Shown one piece after another: positions 36,882 through 45,192 of a stretch of 64,000 nt of DNA. Within the stretch, counting starts at the first letter, position 1, and each line of letters opens with the position of its first letter. The DNA is taken from assembly GCF_010731115.1 (NCBI RefSeq), contig NZ_AP022616.1, positions 5,270,001-5,334,000 on the forward strand. The letters are read 5' to 3'. Made by a program: the position numbers and the translations under genes. Below the pieces are notes generated by a model that had not been told where the DNA came from, made no database searches, and saw nothing but the letters and a program-made list of their open reading frames with translations. The DNA comes from Mycolicibacterium phocaicum (GTDB taxonomy: Bacteria > Actinomycetota > Actinomycetes > Mycobacteriales > Mycobacteriaceae).

Positions 36882-37367
36882 ATGATCGTGAAACCTACTG
36901 CTGCGGCGATGATCTCATGTGCAACCCTCACCGTGAGCCTTGCGGTGGCTCCGTTCGCGTCCGCCGATAATAAGCGACTCAACAACAGTGTCGTCGCCAA
37001 CGTTTACACCATCCAACACGACGCCGGTTGCGCCAATGACGTGACGATGAATCCTCAGCTGCAGCTCGCCGCGCAGTGGCACACCGACGACGTGCTCAAC
37101 GACCGCTCTCTGGACGCCGACATCGGATCCGATGGTTCCAGTGCGCAAGACCGTGCGCGCGCGGCCGGCTACACCGGGGCTGTTGCCGAAACTGTCGCAA
37201 TCAATCCAGCACTGGCCATCAACGGCATCGAAATCCTCAACCAGTGGTACTACCGGCCGGACTACAAAGCGATCATGTCGAACTGCGCGTACACGCAAAT
37301 GGGCGTCTGGTCGGAAAACCGCCTCGACCGAAGCGTTGTTGTTGCGGTATACGGAAAGCCGGCTTGA
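36882..37367 (+). CDS. Secreted CAP-domain protein (161 aa)
   Basis: Signal peptide ending near PFASA-DN, then a short CAP/SCP-like domain: NVYTIQHDAGC, LQLAAQWHTDDVLNDR, GAVAETVAINP, YRPDYKAIMSNCAYTQMGVWSE. It starts directly after the DUF732 stop. CAP proteins of this size accompany several mce operons; ligand binding is suspected but unproven. Confidence 0.8.
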   Translation: MIVKPTAAAMISCATLTVSLAVAPFASADNKRLNNSVVANVYTIQHDAGCANDVTMNPQLQLAAQWHTDDVLNDRSLDADIGSDGSSAQDRARAAGYTGAVAETVAINPALAINGIEILNQWYYRPDYKAIMSNCAYTQMGVWSENRLDRSVVVAVYGKPA

Positions 37368-37398
37368 TACAGCCCCTCCGATGAAAGGAGCCATCGTA

Positions 37399-37503
37399 GT
37401 GGACCCCGATTACGACATCAGCGACGAAGTCGAGTACTTCATGAACTGGCTGCCATGGGCGCTCCGCGGTGTTTATCCTCCGCCAGCCAATCCACCTGTA
37501 TAG
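37399..37503 (+). CDS. Possible small protein (34 aa) in the mce operon
   Basis: GTG 37399 stands 9 bases after AAAGGAG (37384-37390). The product reads VDPDYDISDEVEYFMNWLP, then a Pro-rich end; it is acidic and has no signal peptide. The good ribosome site and position in an otherwise dense operon support it, but a chance frame cannot be excluded. Confidence 0.4.
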   Translation: MDPDYDISDEVEYFMNWLPWALRGVYPPPANPPV

Positions 37504-37558
37504 CAACATGATTCGACAACAAGGAAATCCTTGCATCACCGAAAGCGACGTACCCGTC

Positions 37559-38458
37559 ATGACCGAACCTGGCAAGATCGCCGTCCGATTACTTCGCACC
37601 GCGCTCATCGGAATTCTGGTTCTGATCCTGTGGAACTCGGTACGCGCCAAGGCCGACACCGTCGAGCAACTCTTAGTGCCCTCCGCTGCAATGGGCCGCG
37701 ACATCCCGGTGACGTTCGCACCGGGTGGCCGCCATGCCGTGGTGTTGCTGGACGCGTTCAACGCCGCGCCAGACGTGAGCAACTGGATCACCGCTGGTAA
37801 CGCAGTGAAAACCCTTGCTGGGAGGGGTGTATCGGTTGTCGCCCCGGCGGGCGGCGCATGGAGCATGTATACCGACTGGGAGATGGACGGCAGCAAGCAG
37901 TGGGAGACCTTCTTGTCGACCGAGCTGCCGAACTGGCTGGTCGCCAACAAGGGACTGGCGCCCGGTGGCCACGCCATCGTTGGCGCCGCTCAAGGCGGAA
38001 CTGCCGCGCTCACGTTGGCGGCCTTCCACCCCGATCGGTACCGGTACGCCGGCTCGATGTCAGGTTTCCTCACTCCGTCCAACACATTTCTCAACGGTGC
38101 GATCGCGGCAGGCTTGGCGCAATTCGGCGGCGTCAACACTCAGACAATGTGGGGCGCCGCCCAATTAGGGCGATGGAAGTGGCACGATCCCGATGCGCAC
38201 ATACAACTGTTGAACGACAACAACACTCGCCTATGGATCTACAGCCCGGCGACCCTGACCTGTAGCGACCCCGCCGCGATGATCGGATACTGCGATCAAG
38301 CGCAAGGCAGCAATCGCAGTTTCTACGGCCACTACCGCTCGGTTGGCGGGCACAATGGGCACTTTGACATCCCCCCTGACGGACAGCACGACTGGAGTAG
38401 TTGGGGCCCTCAGCTTGCGGCAATGTCCGCCGATGTATCAGCGACCCTCGCGTCATGA
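37559..38458 (+). CDS. Antigen-85/MPT51-like secreted protein lacking the nucleophile serine (299 aa)
   Basis: N-terminal signal segment (LLRTALIGILVLILW, cleavage near AKA-DT) and an alpha/beta-hydrolase fold typical of FbpA-C: VPSAAMGRDIPVTF, GGAWSMYTDWE, and GQHDWSSWGPQL with the catalytic-type His. At the nucleophile elbow, where Ag85 has VGLSMAG, this protein has VGAAQGG, so Ser is replaced by Ala144. It is therefore probably non-catalytic, like MPT51, perhaps binding mycolates or sugars. ATG 37559 is the best start; ATG 37508 is in frame upstream. Confidence 0.8.
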   Translation: MTEPGKIAVRLLRTALIGILVLILWNSVRAKADTVEQLLVPSAAMGRDIPVTFAPGGRHAVVLLDAFNAAPDVSNWITAGNAVKTLAGRGVSVVAPAGGAWSMYTDWEMDGSKQWETFLSTELPNWLVANKGLAPGGHAIVGAAQGGTAALTLAAFHPDRYRYAGSMSGFLTPSNTFLNGAIAAGLAQFGGVNTQTMWGAAQLGRWKWHDPDAHIQLLNDNNTRLWIYSPATLTCSDPAAMIGYCDQAQGSNRSFYGHYRSVGGHNGHFDIPPDGQHDWSSWGPQLAAMSADVSATLAS

Positions 38459-38736
38459 ACACCCGGCAAGTGCGTGAAATCCGCCGCGTAGCCGGATTGT
38501 TGGCTGTTGCCGTAGGAACCTGCATCACAGCGGGCCTCAGCAGCGCCAACGCCGCGGCAGACCCGGGCACTGACCCCTGCGCCAACTCAACCTTTCTCTT
38601 TTGCAGGATGATGCCGATCTCGCCCGAGCTTGACCACGACATCGATCTCACCACAGCTACTGCAGACACAACTGCGGCCACGGCGCCAACCGGGCTTGCT
38701 CCCCGTAACGACATACGAGCCGACCAGGGGCAATGA
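38455..38736 (+). CDS. Small secreted protein of unknown function (93 aa)
   Basis: ATG overlaps the previous stop. A signal peptide (VAGLLAVAVGTCITAGLSSANA) is followed by a 60-residue mature region with two cysteines in DPCANSTFLFCRMMP and an acidic LDHDIDLT motif. Small proteins with DPC...FLC and a DHDIDLT-like box recur at the ends of mce clusters. Function unknown. Confidence 0.65.
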   Translation: MNTRQVREIRRVAGLLAVAVGTCITAGLSSANAAADPGTDPCANSTFLFCRMMPISPELDHDIDLTTATADTTAATAPTGLAPRNDIRADQGQ

Positions 38737-38785
38737 CCGTGCGCACTGCACCTCGACACCCACTGACTGAAAGAAGGGCCTCCCC

Positions 38786-39874
38786 ATGGGCGTTCAAATT
38801 GATGTGACGGGGCTGAGCAAGTCCTTTGGGTCGTCGAAGATCTGGGAGGACGTCACGTTGACGATCCCTGCCGGTGAGGTCAGCGTGATGCTGGGCCCGT
38901 CCGGTACCGGTAAGTCGGTGTTCTTGAAGTCGCTGATCGGTCTACTCAAGCCGGAGCGGGGTTCGATCGTGATCGACGGCACGGACATTCTGCAGTGTTC
39001 GGCCAAGGAGTTGTACGAGATCCGGACCCTGTTCGGTGTGTTGTTCCAGGACGGTGCGCTGTTCGGCTCGATGAACATCTATGACAACACAGCCTTTCCG
39101 CTGCGCGAGCACACCAAGAAGTCCGAGTCCGAGATCCGCAAGATCGTGATGGAGAAGCTCGACATTGTGGGTATGCCCAACGACGGGCACAAGTTCCCAG
39201 GTGAGATTTCCGGTGGTATGCGCAAGCGTGCGGGGCTGGCGCGGGCGTTGGTGCTCGACCCGAAGATCATCCTGGTCGATGAGCCGGACTCGGGTCTGGA
39301 CCCCGTTCGTACCGCCTACCTGTCGCAGCTGCTGATCGACATCAACGCCCAGATCGACGCGACGATCTTGATCGTGACGCACAACATCAATGTGGTGCGT
39401 ACCGTGCCGGACAACATCGGCATGCTCTACCGCAAGCATCTGGTGATGTTCGGCCCGCGGGAGGTGTTGTTGACCAGTGAGGAGCCGGCGGTCAAGCAGT
39501 TCCTCAATGGTCGTCGTATCGGTCCGATCGGTATGTCCGAGGAGAAGGACGCCGCGACCGCTGCTGCCGAGCAGGCCGCTCTGGATGCCGGGCATGCCGA
39601 TGGTGGTGTGGATGAGATCGAGGGCGTGCCGCCGCAGATCGTGGTGACGCCGGGTATGCCGGTGCGTCAGGGCGTGGCGCGGCGTCAGGCTCGGGTGCGC
39701 TCGATCCTGCACACCCTGCCGCCCGCCGCGCAGGCGGCGATCCTAGAAGACCTCAACAACAACCCAGCCGCAGGCGGGGAGCCGACGGAACCCGTTGTTG
39801 GTAGGCACATTGCCAGGAGTCCGGCGATGGCGACCAGCGGCGGATTGAATGGGACACCCTGGGGCACAACATGA
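38786..39874 (+). CDS. mceG: MceG/Mkl-type ATPase of the Mce importer (362 aa)
   Basis: An ABC ATPase of the MlaF group: Walker A GPSGTGKS, Q-loop in LFQDGALFG, signature SGGMRKR, Walker B IILVDEPDSGLDP, and H-loop in VTHNINVV. After the nucleotide domain comes the mycobacterial MceG extension ending in LHTLPPAAQAAILEDL. The last 35 residues (NNNPAAGGEPTEPV onwards) look unlike that family and may be read into foreign DNA. In M. tuberculosis mceG stands alone; here it closes the mce operon, 49 bases after the previous gene. Confidence 0.93.
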   Translation: MGVQIDVTGLSKSFGSSKIWEDVTLTIPAGEVSVMLGPSGTGKSVFLKSLIGLLKPERGSIVIDGTDILQCSAKELYEIRTLFGVLFQDGALFGSMNIYDNTAFPLREHTKKSESEIRKIVMEKLDIVGMPNDGHKFPGEISGGMRKRAGLARALVLDPKIILVDEPDSGLDPVRTAYLSQLLIDINAQIDATILIVTHNINVVRTVPDNIGMLYRKHLVMFGPREVLLTSEEPAVKQFLNGRRIGPIGMSEEKDAATAAAEQAALDAGHADGGVDEIEGVPPQIVVTPGMPVRQGVARRQARVRSILHTLPPAAQAAILEDLNNNPAAGGEPTEPVVGRHIARSPAMATSGGLNGTPWGTT

Positions 39875-40017
39875 TCGCTGGACCTATTGAGGCTGTGTTT
39901 GGTTGCGAGCAGTGTGTGCCGGTGTCGCGGACCGGTGTCGGCGTGTTGAGCCGGGTTGGGGTGACGTGGGCGGTGGAGGGAAGCGACGGGGAACAGGAGA
40001 AGTAGGCAGGGATAGAT
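39875..40017. other. Non-coding gap after mceG
   Basis: About 140 G-rich bases with no gene or terminator that I can support. The change of composition after mceG suggests the border of the mce block with IS-derived DNA. Confidence 0.4.
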
Positions 40018-40093
40018 ATGGAAGTTATGGTGCACCTTCCGGACCGTGCTGGTTCGGAACATCGCCGCCGTCGCGGTGGCAATCAGCTACCTA
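40018..40093 (+). pseudogene. 5' part of a small ORF split by the IS630 element
   Basis: ATG 40018 opens MEVMVHLPDRAGSEHRRRR..., cut by the IS630 insertion at the TA of 40092-40093. Removing the element and one TA joins it in frame with 41229-41437, giving about 95 residues. No family recognised. Whether it is a real gene is uncertain. Confidence 0.35.
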
Positions 40094-41226
40094 GTGTCCT
40101 GCGCCGTAAATTAGTTGATTAATTGTAGAATTGGCGGGTGGGAACCAGGGGTAGGCCGGTAGTCGAGTTGGTGTTGACCGACGACGAACGTGAGACGTTG
40201 CAGCGGTGGGCCCGTCGATCGAAGTCCTCGCAGGCGTTGGCCCAACGTTGTCGGATCGTGTTGGGTTGCGCGGCAGGGAAATCCAACAAGGAAGTCGCCG
40301 CTGATGAAGGTGTGTGGCCGCAAACGGTCGGCAAATGGCGTGGACGGTTCCTGGAGGCGCGACTGGAGGGTCTGGCCGATGAGCCGCGTCCTGGTGCGCC
40401 GCGCAAGATCACCGACGAGGCGGTCGAGCAGCTGATCGTGGCCACGTTGGAGCGTCAACCCAAAGGCGCCACGCACTGGTCGCGGTCTTCGATGGCGGCT
40501 GAGACCGGGTTGTCGAAGTCAACGGTCGGACGGATCTGGAAGTCGTTCGGCCTCAAGCCGCATCAGGTGGACACCTTCAAGATCAGCAACGACCCGCAGT
40601 TCGTCGACAAGGTCCGTGACGTCGTGGGGTTGTATCTGGACCCGCCGGAGAAGGCACTGGTGCTCTGCGTCGATGAAAAATCGCAGATCCAGGCCTTGGA
40701 TCGCAGCGCGCCGGTGCTGCCGATGATGCCCGGCATGCCCGAGCGCCGCACCCATGACTACGTGCGGCACGGAATCACCACCTTGTTCGCCGCCCTGGAT
40801 GTGGCCACCGGCGAGGTCTACGGCTCGATTCACCGCCGGCACCGCGCGATCGAGTTCAAGAAGTTCTTGACCAAGTTGGACAACACCGTGCCCGCTGACC
40901 TGGACGTCCATCTGATCTGCGACAACTACTCGACGCACAAATCGCCGACAGTAACCAAATGGCTTGCCGCCCATCCCCGATTCCACATGCACTTCACCCC
41001 GACCTACTCGTCGTGGCTCAACCAGGTCGAGCGGTGGTTCGGGTTACTCACCGACCAGAAACTGCGCCGCGGCGTTCACCGCTCAATTCAGGCCCTCGAG
41101 AAGGACATTCGCGAGTGGATCGCAGACTGGAACGACAACCCCCGCCCGTTCAACTGGACCAAGACCGCCGACGAGATCTTCGAACGACTCGGTTCATATC
41201 TTCAACGAATTCCCGGCGCAGGACAC
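40094..41226 (+). mobile_element. IS630-family insertion sequence with TA target duplication
   Basis: Perfect 13-bp inverted repeats GTGTCCTGCGCCG lie at 40094-40106 and, inverted, at 41214-41226. Both are flanked by TA (40092-40093 and 41227-41228), the target duplicated by the IS630/Tc1 group. The single transposase is intact. Confidence 0.93.
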
Positions 41227-41229
41227 TAG
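40138..41229 (+). CDS. IS630-family transposase (363 aa)
   Basis: The N-terminal helix-turn-helix (SSQALAQRCRIVLGCAAGKSNKEVA) is followed by a DDE domain: LCVDEKSQIQALDR, LICDNYSTHKS and WLNQVERWFGLL supply D, D and E. GTG start. The stop codon TAG is made from the duplicated TA target plus the first flanking G, so the reading frame depends on the insertion site for its end. Confidence 0.93.
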   Translation: MGTRGRPVVELVLTDDERETLQRWARRSKSSQALAQRCRIVLGCAAGKSNKEVAADEGVWPQTVGKWRGRFLEARLEGLADEPRPGAPRKITDEAVEQLIVATLERQPKGATHWSRSSMAAETGLSKSTVGRIWKSFGLKPHQVDTFKISNDPQFVDKVRDVVGLYLDPPEKALVLCVDEKSQIQALDRSAPVLPMMPGMPERRTHDYVRHGITTLFAALDVATGEVYGSIHRRHRAIEFKKFLTKLDNTVPADLDVHLICDNYSTHKSPTVTKWLAAHPRFHMHFTPTYSSWLNQVERWFGLLTDQKLRRGVHRSIQALEKDIREWIADWNDNPRPFNWTKTADEIFERLGSYLQRIPGAGH

Positions 41230-41437
41230 TTCGCGCAGCATGTCGATGGCAGACCCATTGCAAACTTGCGCGGATCTGATTGCCTCTACGATCGCCGCGC
41301 GCATCCGTGAGCTTGGCGGCACGGACCTCGATGTTAGACATCTTGCGAGCTCGGCGGCCTACGCAGTCTTGTGTCATCAGCAGATCACTTCAGTGGCGTG
41401 GGCCGGTGGTTGTGATGTGGACGCTAATTACCAGTGA
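41229..41437 (+). pseudogene. 3' part of the small ORF split by IS630 (possible new start at 41240)
   Basis: It continues the frame of 40018-40093. A usable ATG at 41240 would give MSMADPLQTCADLIAST..., 65 aa, with Cys-bearing VLCHQQ. No family recognised. It overlaps the next ORF by about 25 bases, a sign of a compact operon. Confidence 0.4.
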
Positions 41438-41603
41438 CGGGCGGCGGCTAACGAACCTTGGTTCGGAGGAGACCGCGCGCCGTACCGTCCACGCGCTGGG
41501 TGCCACCCAATGGCGGGGGCCGTTTTCGTGGGACGTCATCGACTACGAGGGACACCGATTCGTCGCCGAGATTCGGCACCGGCTAGAGGCGGGCCGGTCA
41601 TGA
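41412..41603 (+). CDS. Hypothetical small protein (about 62-63 aa)
   Basis: GTG 41412 or ATG 41415 starts VMWTLITSDGRRLTNLG, with ATQWRGPFSWDVIDYEGHRF later. The strand-rich pattern resembles small DUF proteins of mycobacterial accessory regions, but I cannot name one. Overlaps at both ends with neighbouring ORFs suggest translational coupling. Confidence 0.45.
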   Translation: MMWTLITSDGRRLTNLGSEETARRTVHALGATQWRGPFSWDVIDYEGHRFVAEIRHRLEAGRS

Positions 41604-41806
41604 TCGTCGGACGCCATCCGCGCACGCCGGTGGTCGGCGACACCGTGTTGTCCAAGGCTGACTATCGACGCGGCACGGGCATCATCGTTGACTCTGATGC
41701 TGTTCGCTACCGGGTCTACTGGCAGGACGGCAAGGGCACGCTCTGTTGGCACGCGCGCCGCGAATTGGCCATCCCGCGGCTGGAATACGAACGCCAATGG
41801 ACATGA
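41600..41806 (+). CDS. Hypothetical small basic protein (68 aa)
   Basis: ATG 41600 overlaps the previous stop (ATGA). The product (MIVGRHPRTPVVGDTVLSK, then YRVYWQDGKGTLCW) looks like a single small SH3-like or KOW-like beta-barrel. No family named. Part of the same compact run. Confidence 0.45.
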   Translation: MIVGRHPRTPVVGDTVLSKADYRRGTGIIVDSDAVRYRVYWQDGKGTLCWHARRELAIPRLEYERQWT

Positions 41807-41991
41807 CGGCTCGATTCCACATTGGTGATGTGGTGCTCAATGGCACGCACATCGGCACAGTGACTGACGTAGGAACGGTGCTGGTCGCGGTCACGACGGC
41901 GACTGGCGCGCCTCGGATGGTGTGCCCGTGGGAGTTGGTGAAGTTGAGAACTTCACCTGTGGAACCCGGCGCTGGCGCCGGACCTCAGTGA
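41797..41991 (+). CDS. Hypothetical small protein (64 aa)
   Basis: ATG 41797 overlaps the previous ORF by 10 bases. MDMTARFHIGDVVLNGTHIGTVTDVG is again a beta-rich pattern, similar in style to the previous product; they may be related small barrel proteins. Function unknown. Confidence 0.45.
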   Translation: MDMTARFHIGDVVLNGTHIGTVTDVGTVLVAVTTATGAPRMVCPWELVKLRTSPVEPGAGAGPQ

Positions 41992-42015
41992 AACGACGAG
42001 TTGGCGGTCACCGCG

Positions 42016-42405
42016 ATGCAACACATACAAGAAAACAATCTGGCCTGGTCTCTCATCGACATGGCCAAACCCCAATTGGACGCCCGAGAGCGTAGCCACG
42101 TCTTCATCAGCGTCGGTGCCGGCGACTCGTTCACTGCGATCCGCATACTGCTCAAACTGATTGCCGACAAACAGATCCCGCTACCGCCACAGCTGGTGCA
42201 GCTGTGTACGGGGTGGCTGGAAGCGTACTCGCTGCATGAGGACCATGAGCGCCTCCATCTAATCATTGAAGGGTTGACCGTGGTGGCCATCAATCGTCGG
42301 CCGCGGACGATTGTCAGATCGGTGACCTGTACGCGACAACTGGCGACCTCGGTAGATTCCGTTGATGTCCTTCAAGCGAACCCAGTTGGAGCAGCTTCGT
42401 GCTGA
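42016..42405 (+). CDS. Hypothetical helical protein (129 aa)
   Basis: ATG 42016 (TTG 42001 is in frame). The product is mostly helical: FISVGAGDSFTAIRILLKLIADKQIPLPPQLV and LCTGWLEAYSLHEDHERL. The C-terminal 40 residues lose this character. It is the last of the small-ORF run. No family recognised; a mobile-element cargo gene is plausible. Confidence 0.45.
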   Translation: MQHIQENNLAWSLIDMAKPQLDARERSHVFISVGAGDSFTAIRILLKLIADKQIPLPPQLVQLCTGWLEAYSLHEDHERLHLIIEGLTVVAINRRPRTIVRSVTCTRQLATSVDSVDVLQANPVGAASC

Positions 42406-42573
42406 CTCGCCGTCGTTCGAGTCGTTGGGTCAGGTTCCTTCTGTGAGAGGTCTTGTAGTGCAATGAAGATGGGCGCTGCATCGCGCAAATAGGTGGATTA
42501 TCGGAGCATCGATGCCGGGATCTGCAGCCGCGGTTGTGGACACGCGGGGAGCCCTGCTCAGAGTTGGATGATC

Positions 42574-42607
42574 TGGCGGTAGCCGCCAGGCCCGCTATTT
42601 CCGGGCC
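42574..42607. terminator. Two tandem small hairpins
   Basis: TGGCGG-TAG-CCGCCA (42574-42588) is followed at once by GGCCCG-N7-CGGGCC (42589-42607). They lie in a 226-base stretch without genes between the small-ORF run and IS256 copy 1. They could end transcription from either side. There is no clear T-run. Confidence 0.4.
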
Positions 42608-42631
42608 GACGCGGTCGCCCGGCGCACTCAT

Positions 42632-44113
42632 GAGCAATTGTCAATACCTGTGGATCGGGGTGTTTCAGGCGACCTCCGTTTCGGTGTGTTGATCGCCGTC
42701 TGACGGTGGTGTCGGTGGGGTGATGTCGGTGGGCCGTTCGAGCAGTTTGCCTTTGTGGAAGACCGCTCCGGCGCGGACGAGGGCGACCAGATGTGGGGCG
42801 TTGACGGCCCGCCAACGGGCTTGGGCTGCGTCGATCAGCTTGTAGGCCATGGCCAATCCAGCGGCCCGCGATCCCGGACCCTTGGTGACCTTCGTTCTCA
42901 AACGCACTGTGGCGAAGGTGGATTCGATCGGATTCGTGGTACGCAGATGGATCCAGTGCTCGGCGGGGTAGTGGTAGAACTCCAGCAGGACATCGAGGTC
43001 GTCGACGATCTTGGCGACCACTTTCGGGTACTTCGCGCCGAAGGCAACCGCGAAGGCCTTGACCGCGACCTGAGCTTTGTCGATGTCTTCGGCGTTGTAG
43101 ATGTCCTTGATGGCCGCCAGCGCGGCCGGATGCGCTGACTTCGGCAGTGCGGAAAGGACGTTGGCCTGCTTGTGGAACCAGCAGCGCTGCTCTCGGGTCT
43201 TCGGGAATACCTCCCGCACCGCCTTCCAGAACCCGAGCGCGCCATCGCCGACGGCCAGCACTGGGGCGGTCATGCCGCGTCGTTTGCAGTCGCGCAGCAG
43301 ATCCGCCCACGACTCGCATGACTCCCGATAGCCGTCGGTGATCGCCACGAGCTCTTTGCGGCCGTCAGCGCGCACGCCGAGCATCACCAGCAGGCACAGC
43401 TTCTCCTGGTCCAGGCGGACCTTGAGGTGAATGCCGTCGACCCACAGGTAGACGTAGTCGCTGCCGGACAGGTCCCGGGCAGCGAACGTACGGGCTTCGT
43501 CTTGCCACTGCGCGGTCAGACGGGTGATCGTGGTGGCCGACAACCCGGCACCCGAGCCGAGGAACTGCTCGAGTGCGGGCCCGAAGTCGCTGGTCGATAG
43601 GCCGTGCAGATACAGCAGCGGCAGCACCTCACTCATCTGCGGGGACTTGCGTGCCCAGGCCGGCAGGATCGCCGAGGAAAACCGCTGCCGCTCACCAGAA
43701 TCGGGGTCGACACGGCGATCGTTGACCCGCGGCGCCTTCACCTGCACGGCACCGGCCGCGGTCAGCACCTCACGCGGCTGGTGATAGCCGTTGCGGACCA
43801 CCAGTCGGTGACCGTTCTCGTCGAGCTGATCAGCGAATGCGGCCACGTACGCGGCGACCTCGGCCTGCAGGGCAGCGGCCAACATCTGCCGGGCTCCGTC
43901 GCGGACGATCTCGTCCAACAACGACCGGCCGGCCTCGCCGCCGTTGGCCTCCTCGGCATCGTGAACTACGGTGAGCATGGGCGTACCTTCCCAACCAGCG
44001 CGCCAACGCCGGTCTTGATCGAATACCTGATTCCGTGATGATCATCCTCGGGAAGGTGCGCCCACTTTCAGGCCGCCTCCTCGGGCCTCATCCACAGGTA
44101 TTGATCATTGCTC
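42632..44113 (-). mobile_element. IS256-family element, type 2, copy 1 (1482 bp)
   Basis: The ends are inverted repeats of about 24 bp with two mismatches (GAGCAATTGTC... and GAGCAATGATC...). A 9-bp target duplication CGCACTCAT flanks it (42623-42631 and 44114-44122). The transposase it encodes is identical to that of copy 2 at 52734-54215, which lies in the opposite orientation. Confidence 0.95.
42665..43978 (-). CDS. IS256-family (Mutator) transposase, copy 1 (437 aa)
   Basis: DDE transposase with VYLWVDGIHLKVR (Asp), VLAVGDGALGFWKAV (Asp), EQRCWFHKQANVL and TNPIESTFATVRLRT (Glu). The protein is identical in all 437 residues to that of copy 2. Complete, so likely active. It differs from the type 1 transposase at 24166. 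Confidence 0.95.
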   Translation of the reverse strand: MLTVVHDAEEANGGEAGRSLLDEIVRDGARQMLAAALQAEVAAYVAAFADQLDENGHRLVVRNGYHQPREVLTAAGAVQVKAPRVNDRRVDPDSGERQRFSSAILPAWARKSPQMSEVLPLLYLHGLSTSDFGPALEQFLGSGAGLSATTITRLTAQWQDEARTFAARDLSGSDYVYLWVDGIHLKVRLDQEKLCLLVMLGVRADGRKELVAITDGYRESCESWADLLRDCKRRGMTAPVLAVGDGALGFWKAVREVFPKTREQRCWFHKQANVLSALPKSAHPAALAAIKDIYNAEDIDKAQVAVKAFAVAFGAKYPKVVAKIVDDLDVLLEFYHYPAEHWIHLRTTNPIESTFATVRLRTKVTKGPGSRAAGLAMAYKLIDAAQARWRAVNAPHLVALVRAGAVFHKGKLLERPTDITPPTPPSDGDQHTETEVA

Positions 44114-44118
44114 CGCAC

Positions 44119-45192
44119 TCATTGCCCGATCGTCGTTAGCGGTAGGTCCACGATGGTCTGGGATGACCACGAATGAATGGCGATTTGGCGAAGGTGCTTG
44201 ACTTCTAGTCCCTTCCCGCCTGGCTGAAAATCTGGGTTCTCCTCTAACAAGAACCGGGCAGTCGTCTCCTCCTCGGGGTAACAGCATGCATCTTTATCGG
44301 GGCCACCCGCGGTGATTAGGAGTTGCTGATTACAAGGTTTGTCGTGGTCCGTGACGAGTTTGGTCAGGCGCACCAGTAGCTCACTGACCAGATCGCAGGT
44401 GTGCATGTCAAGTGCTATCTCGAAGCCGAGACCTGAAGGTAGAAGGTGGCTTTCGGACTCTGAACAGATCACGTTGGCATAGAATCCCGCGCCGTTTGGA
44501 AGAGATACCTGGTCACCGAGGTCTGGCCAATGGCGGAGGAGTCGGTCGGGGTCGTCTGCAATCTCGGCGTTCAGCTGGGCCCAAGCCTCGCGGTCGTATC
44601 GGCATGTCGCCATTGCATCAAGCAGCGATTCGATGACCGCGTCCTGGTCGCTGACTTTCGGCGGCAGAGCGTCCATTGAATCGCTGAACCGTACGGCAAG
44701 CTGGCAACCCTGTATTCCTGTGAAGTTTCGACTGCCGACTGACTGCTGCAAGCTCCGACGAAAGCGTCGCATCATCGCGGCCGCTCGTCTGCGGGACGAG
44801 TCCGCGAACACGACGCAATCCAGTCCCCACTCGCCGTCGGGGCCTGTGACCACGAAGTCCGGCGGATCGTTACCGATAACCACGCTGTCAAATGGGAATG
44901 CACCACGCTGGGTCAAGTAGTCGTGGCGGTAGCGGTCTAGGTGGTGTGCTTCCATTTCCGATTTGGACATGCAATGGGGAAACCCGGGAACCTTGTAGGC
45001 AGTTTCTGCTCCCACCTGAATGAACTTCTCGCCGGTCTCGGCCGCGGTGGCGATCAAGTACGGACCCCCAAGCATGTCTGAACGTTGCCACAGCTTCGCC
45101 ACGGCGGGACATAGTTGGGTGTTATCGGTACGCGGCTGTAGCCGCGATGTCATCGTCCGGGTATCGATACTCGACGGGAAATCAAGGCTCAA
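44119..45192 (-). CDS. Protein of unknown function (up to 357 aa), end of the accessory operon
   Basis: No family recognised. It contains PPDFVVTGPDGEWGLDCVVF, vaguely like a PD-(D/E)XK core but without the lysine, and several tryptophan and histidine-rich parts. The longest start (45192) overlaps the upstream gene by 11 bases; ATG 45153 is an alternative. The stop lies within the 9-bp target duplication of IS256 copy 1, so the insertion just missed the gene. It is the last gene of the run that diverges from bilABCD. Confidence 0.6.
   Translation of the reverse strand: MSLDFPSSIDTRTMTSRLQPRTDNTQLCPAVAKLWQRSDMLGGPYLIATAAETGEKFIQVGAETAYKVPGFPHCMSKSEMEAHHLDRYRHDYLTQRGAFPFDSVVIGNDPPDFVVTGPDGEWGLDCVVFADSSRRRAAAMMRRFRRSLQQSVGSRNFTGIQGCQLAVRFSDSMDALPPKVSDQDAVIESLLDAMATCRYDREAWAQLNAEIADDPDRLLRHWPDLGDQVSLPNGAGFYANVICSESESHLLPSGLGFEIALDMHTCDLVSELLVRLTKLVTDHDKPCNQQLLITAGGPDKDACCYPEEETTARFLLEENPDFQPGGKGLEVKHLRQIAIHSWSSQTIVDLPLTTIGQ

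Noticed and set aside
44119..45192. PD-(D/E)XK nuclease in the unknown protein
   Set aside because: PPDF...WGLDCVVF resembles the core but lacks the lysine and a clear second acid; not enough to name it.
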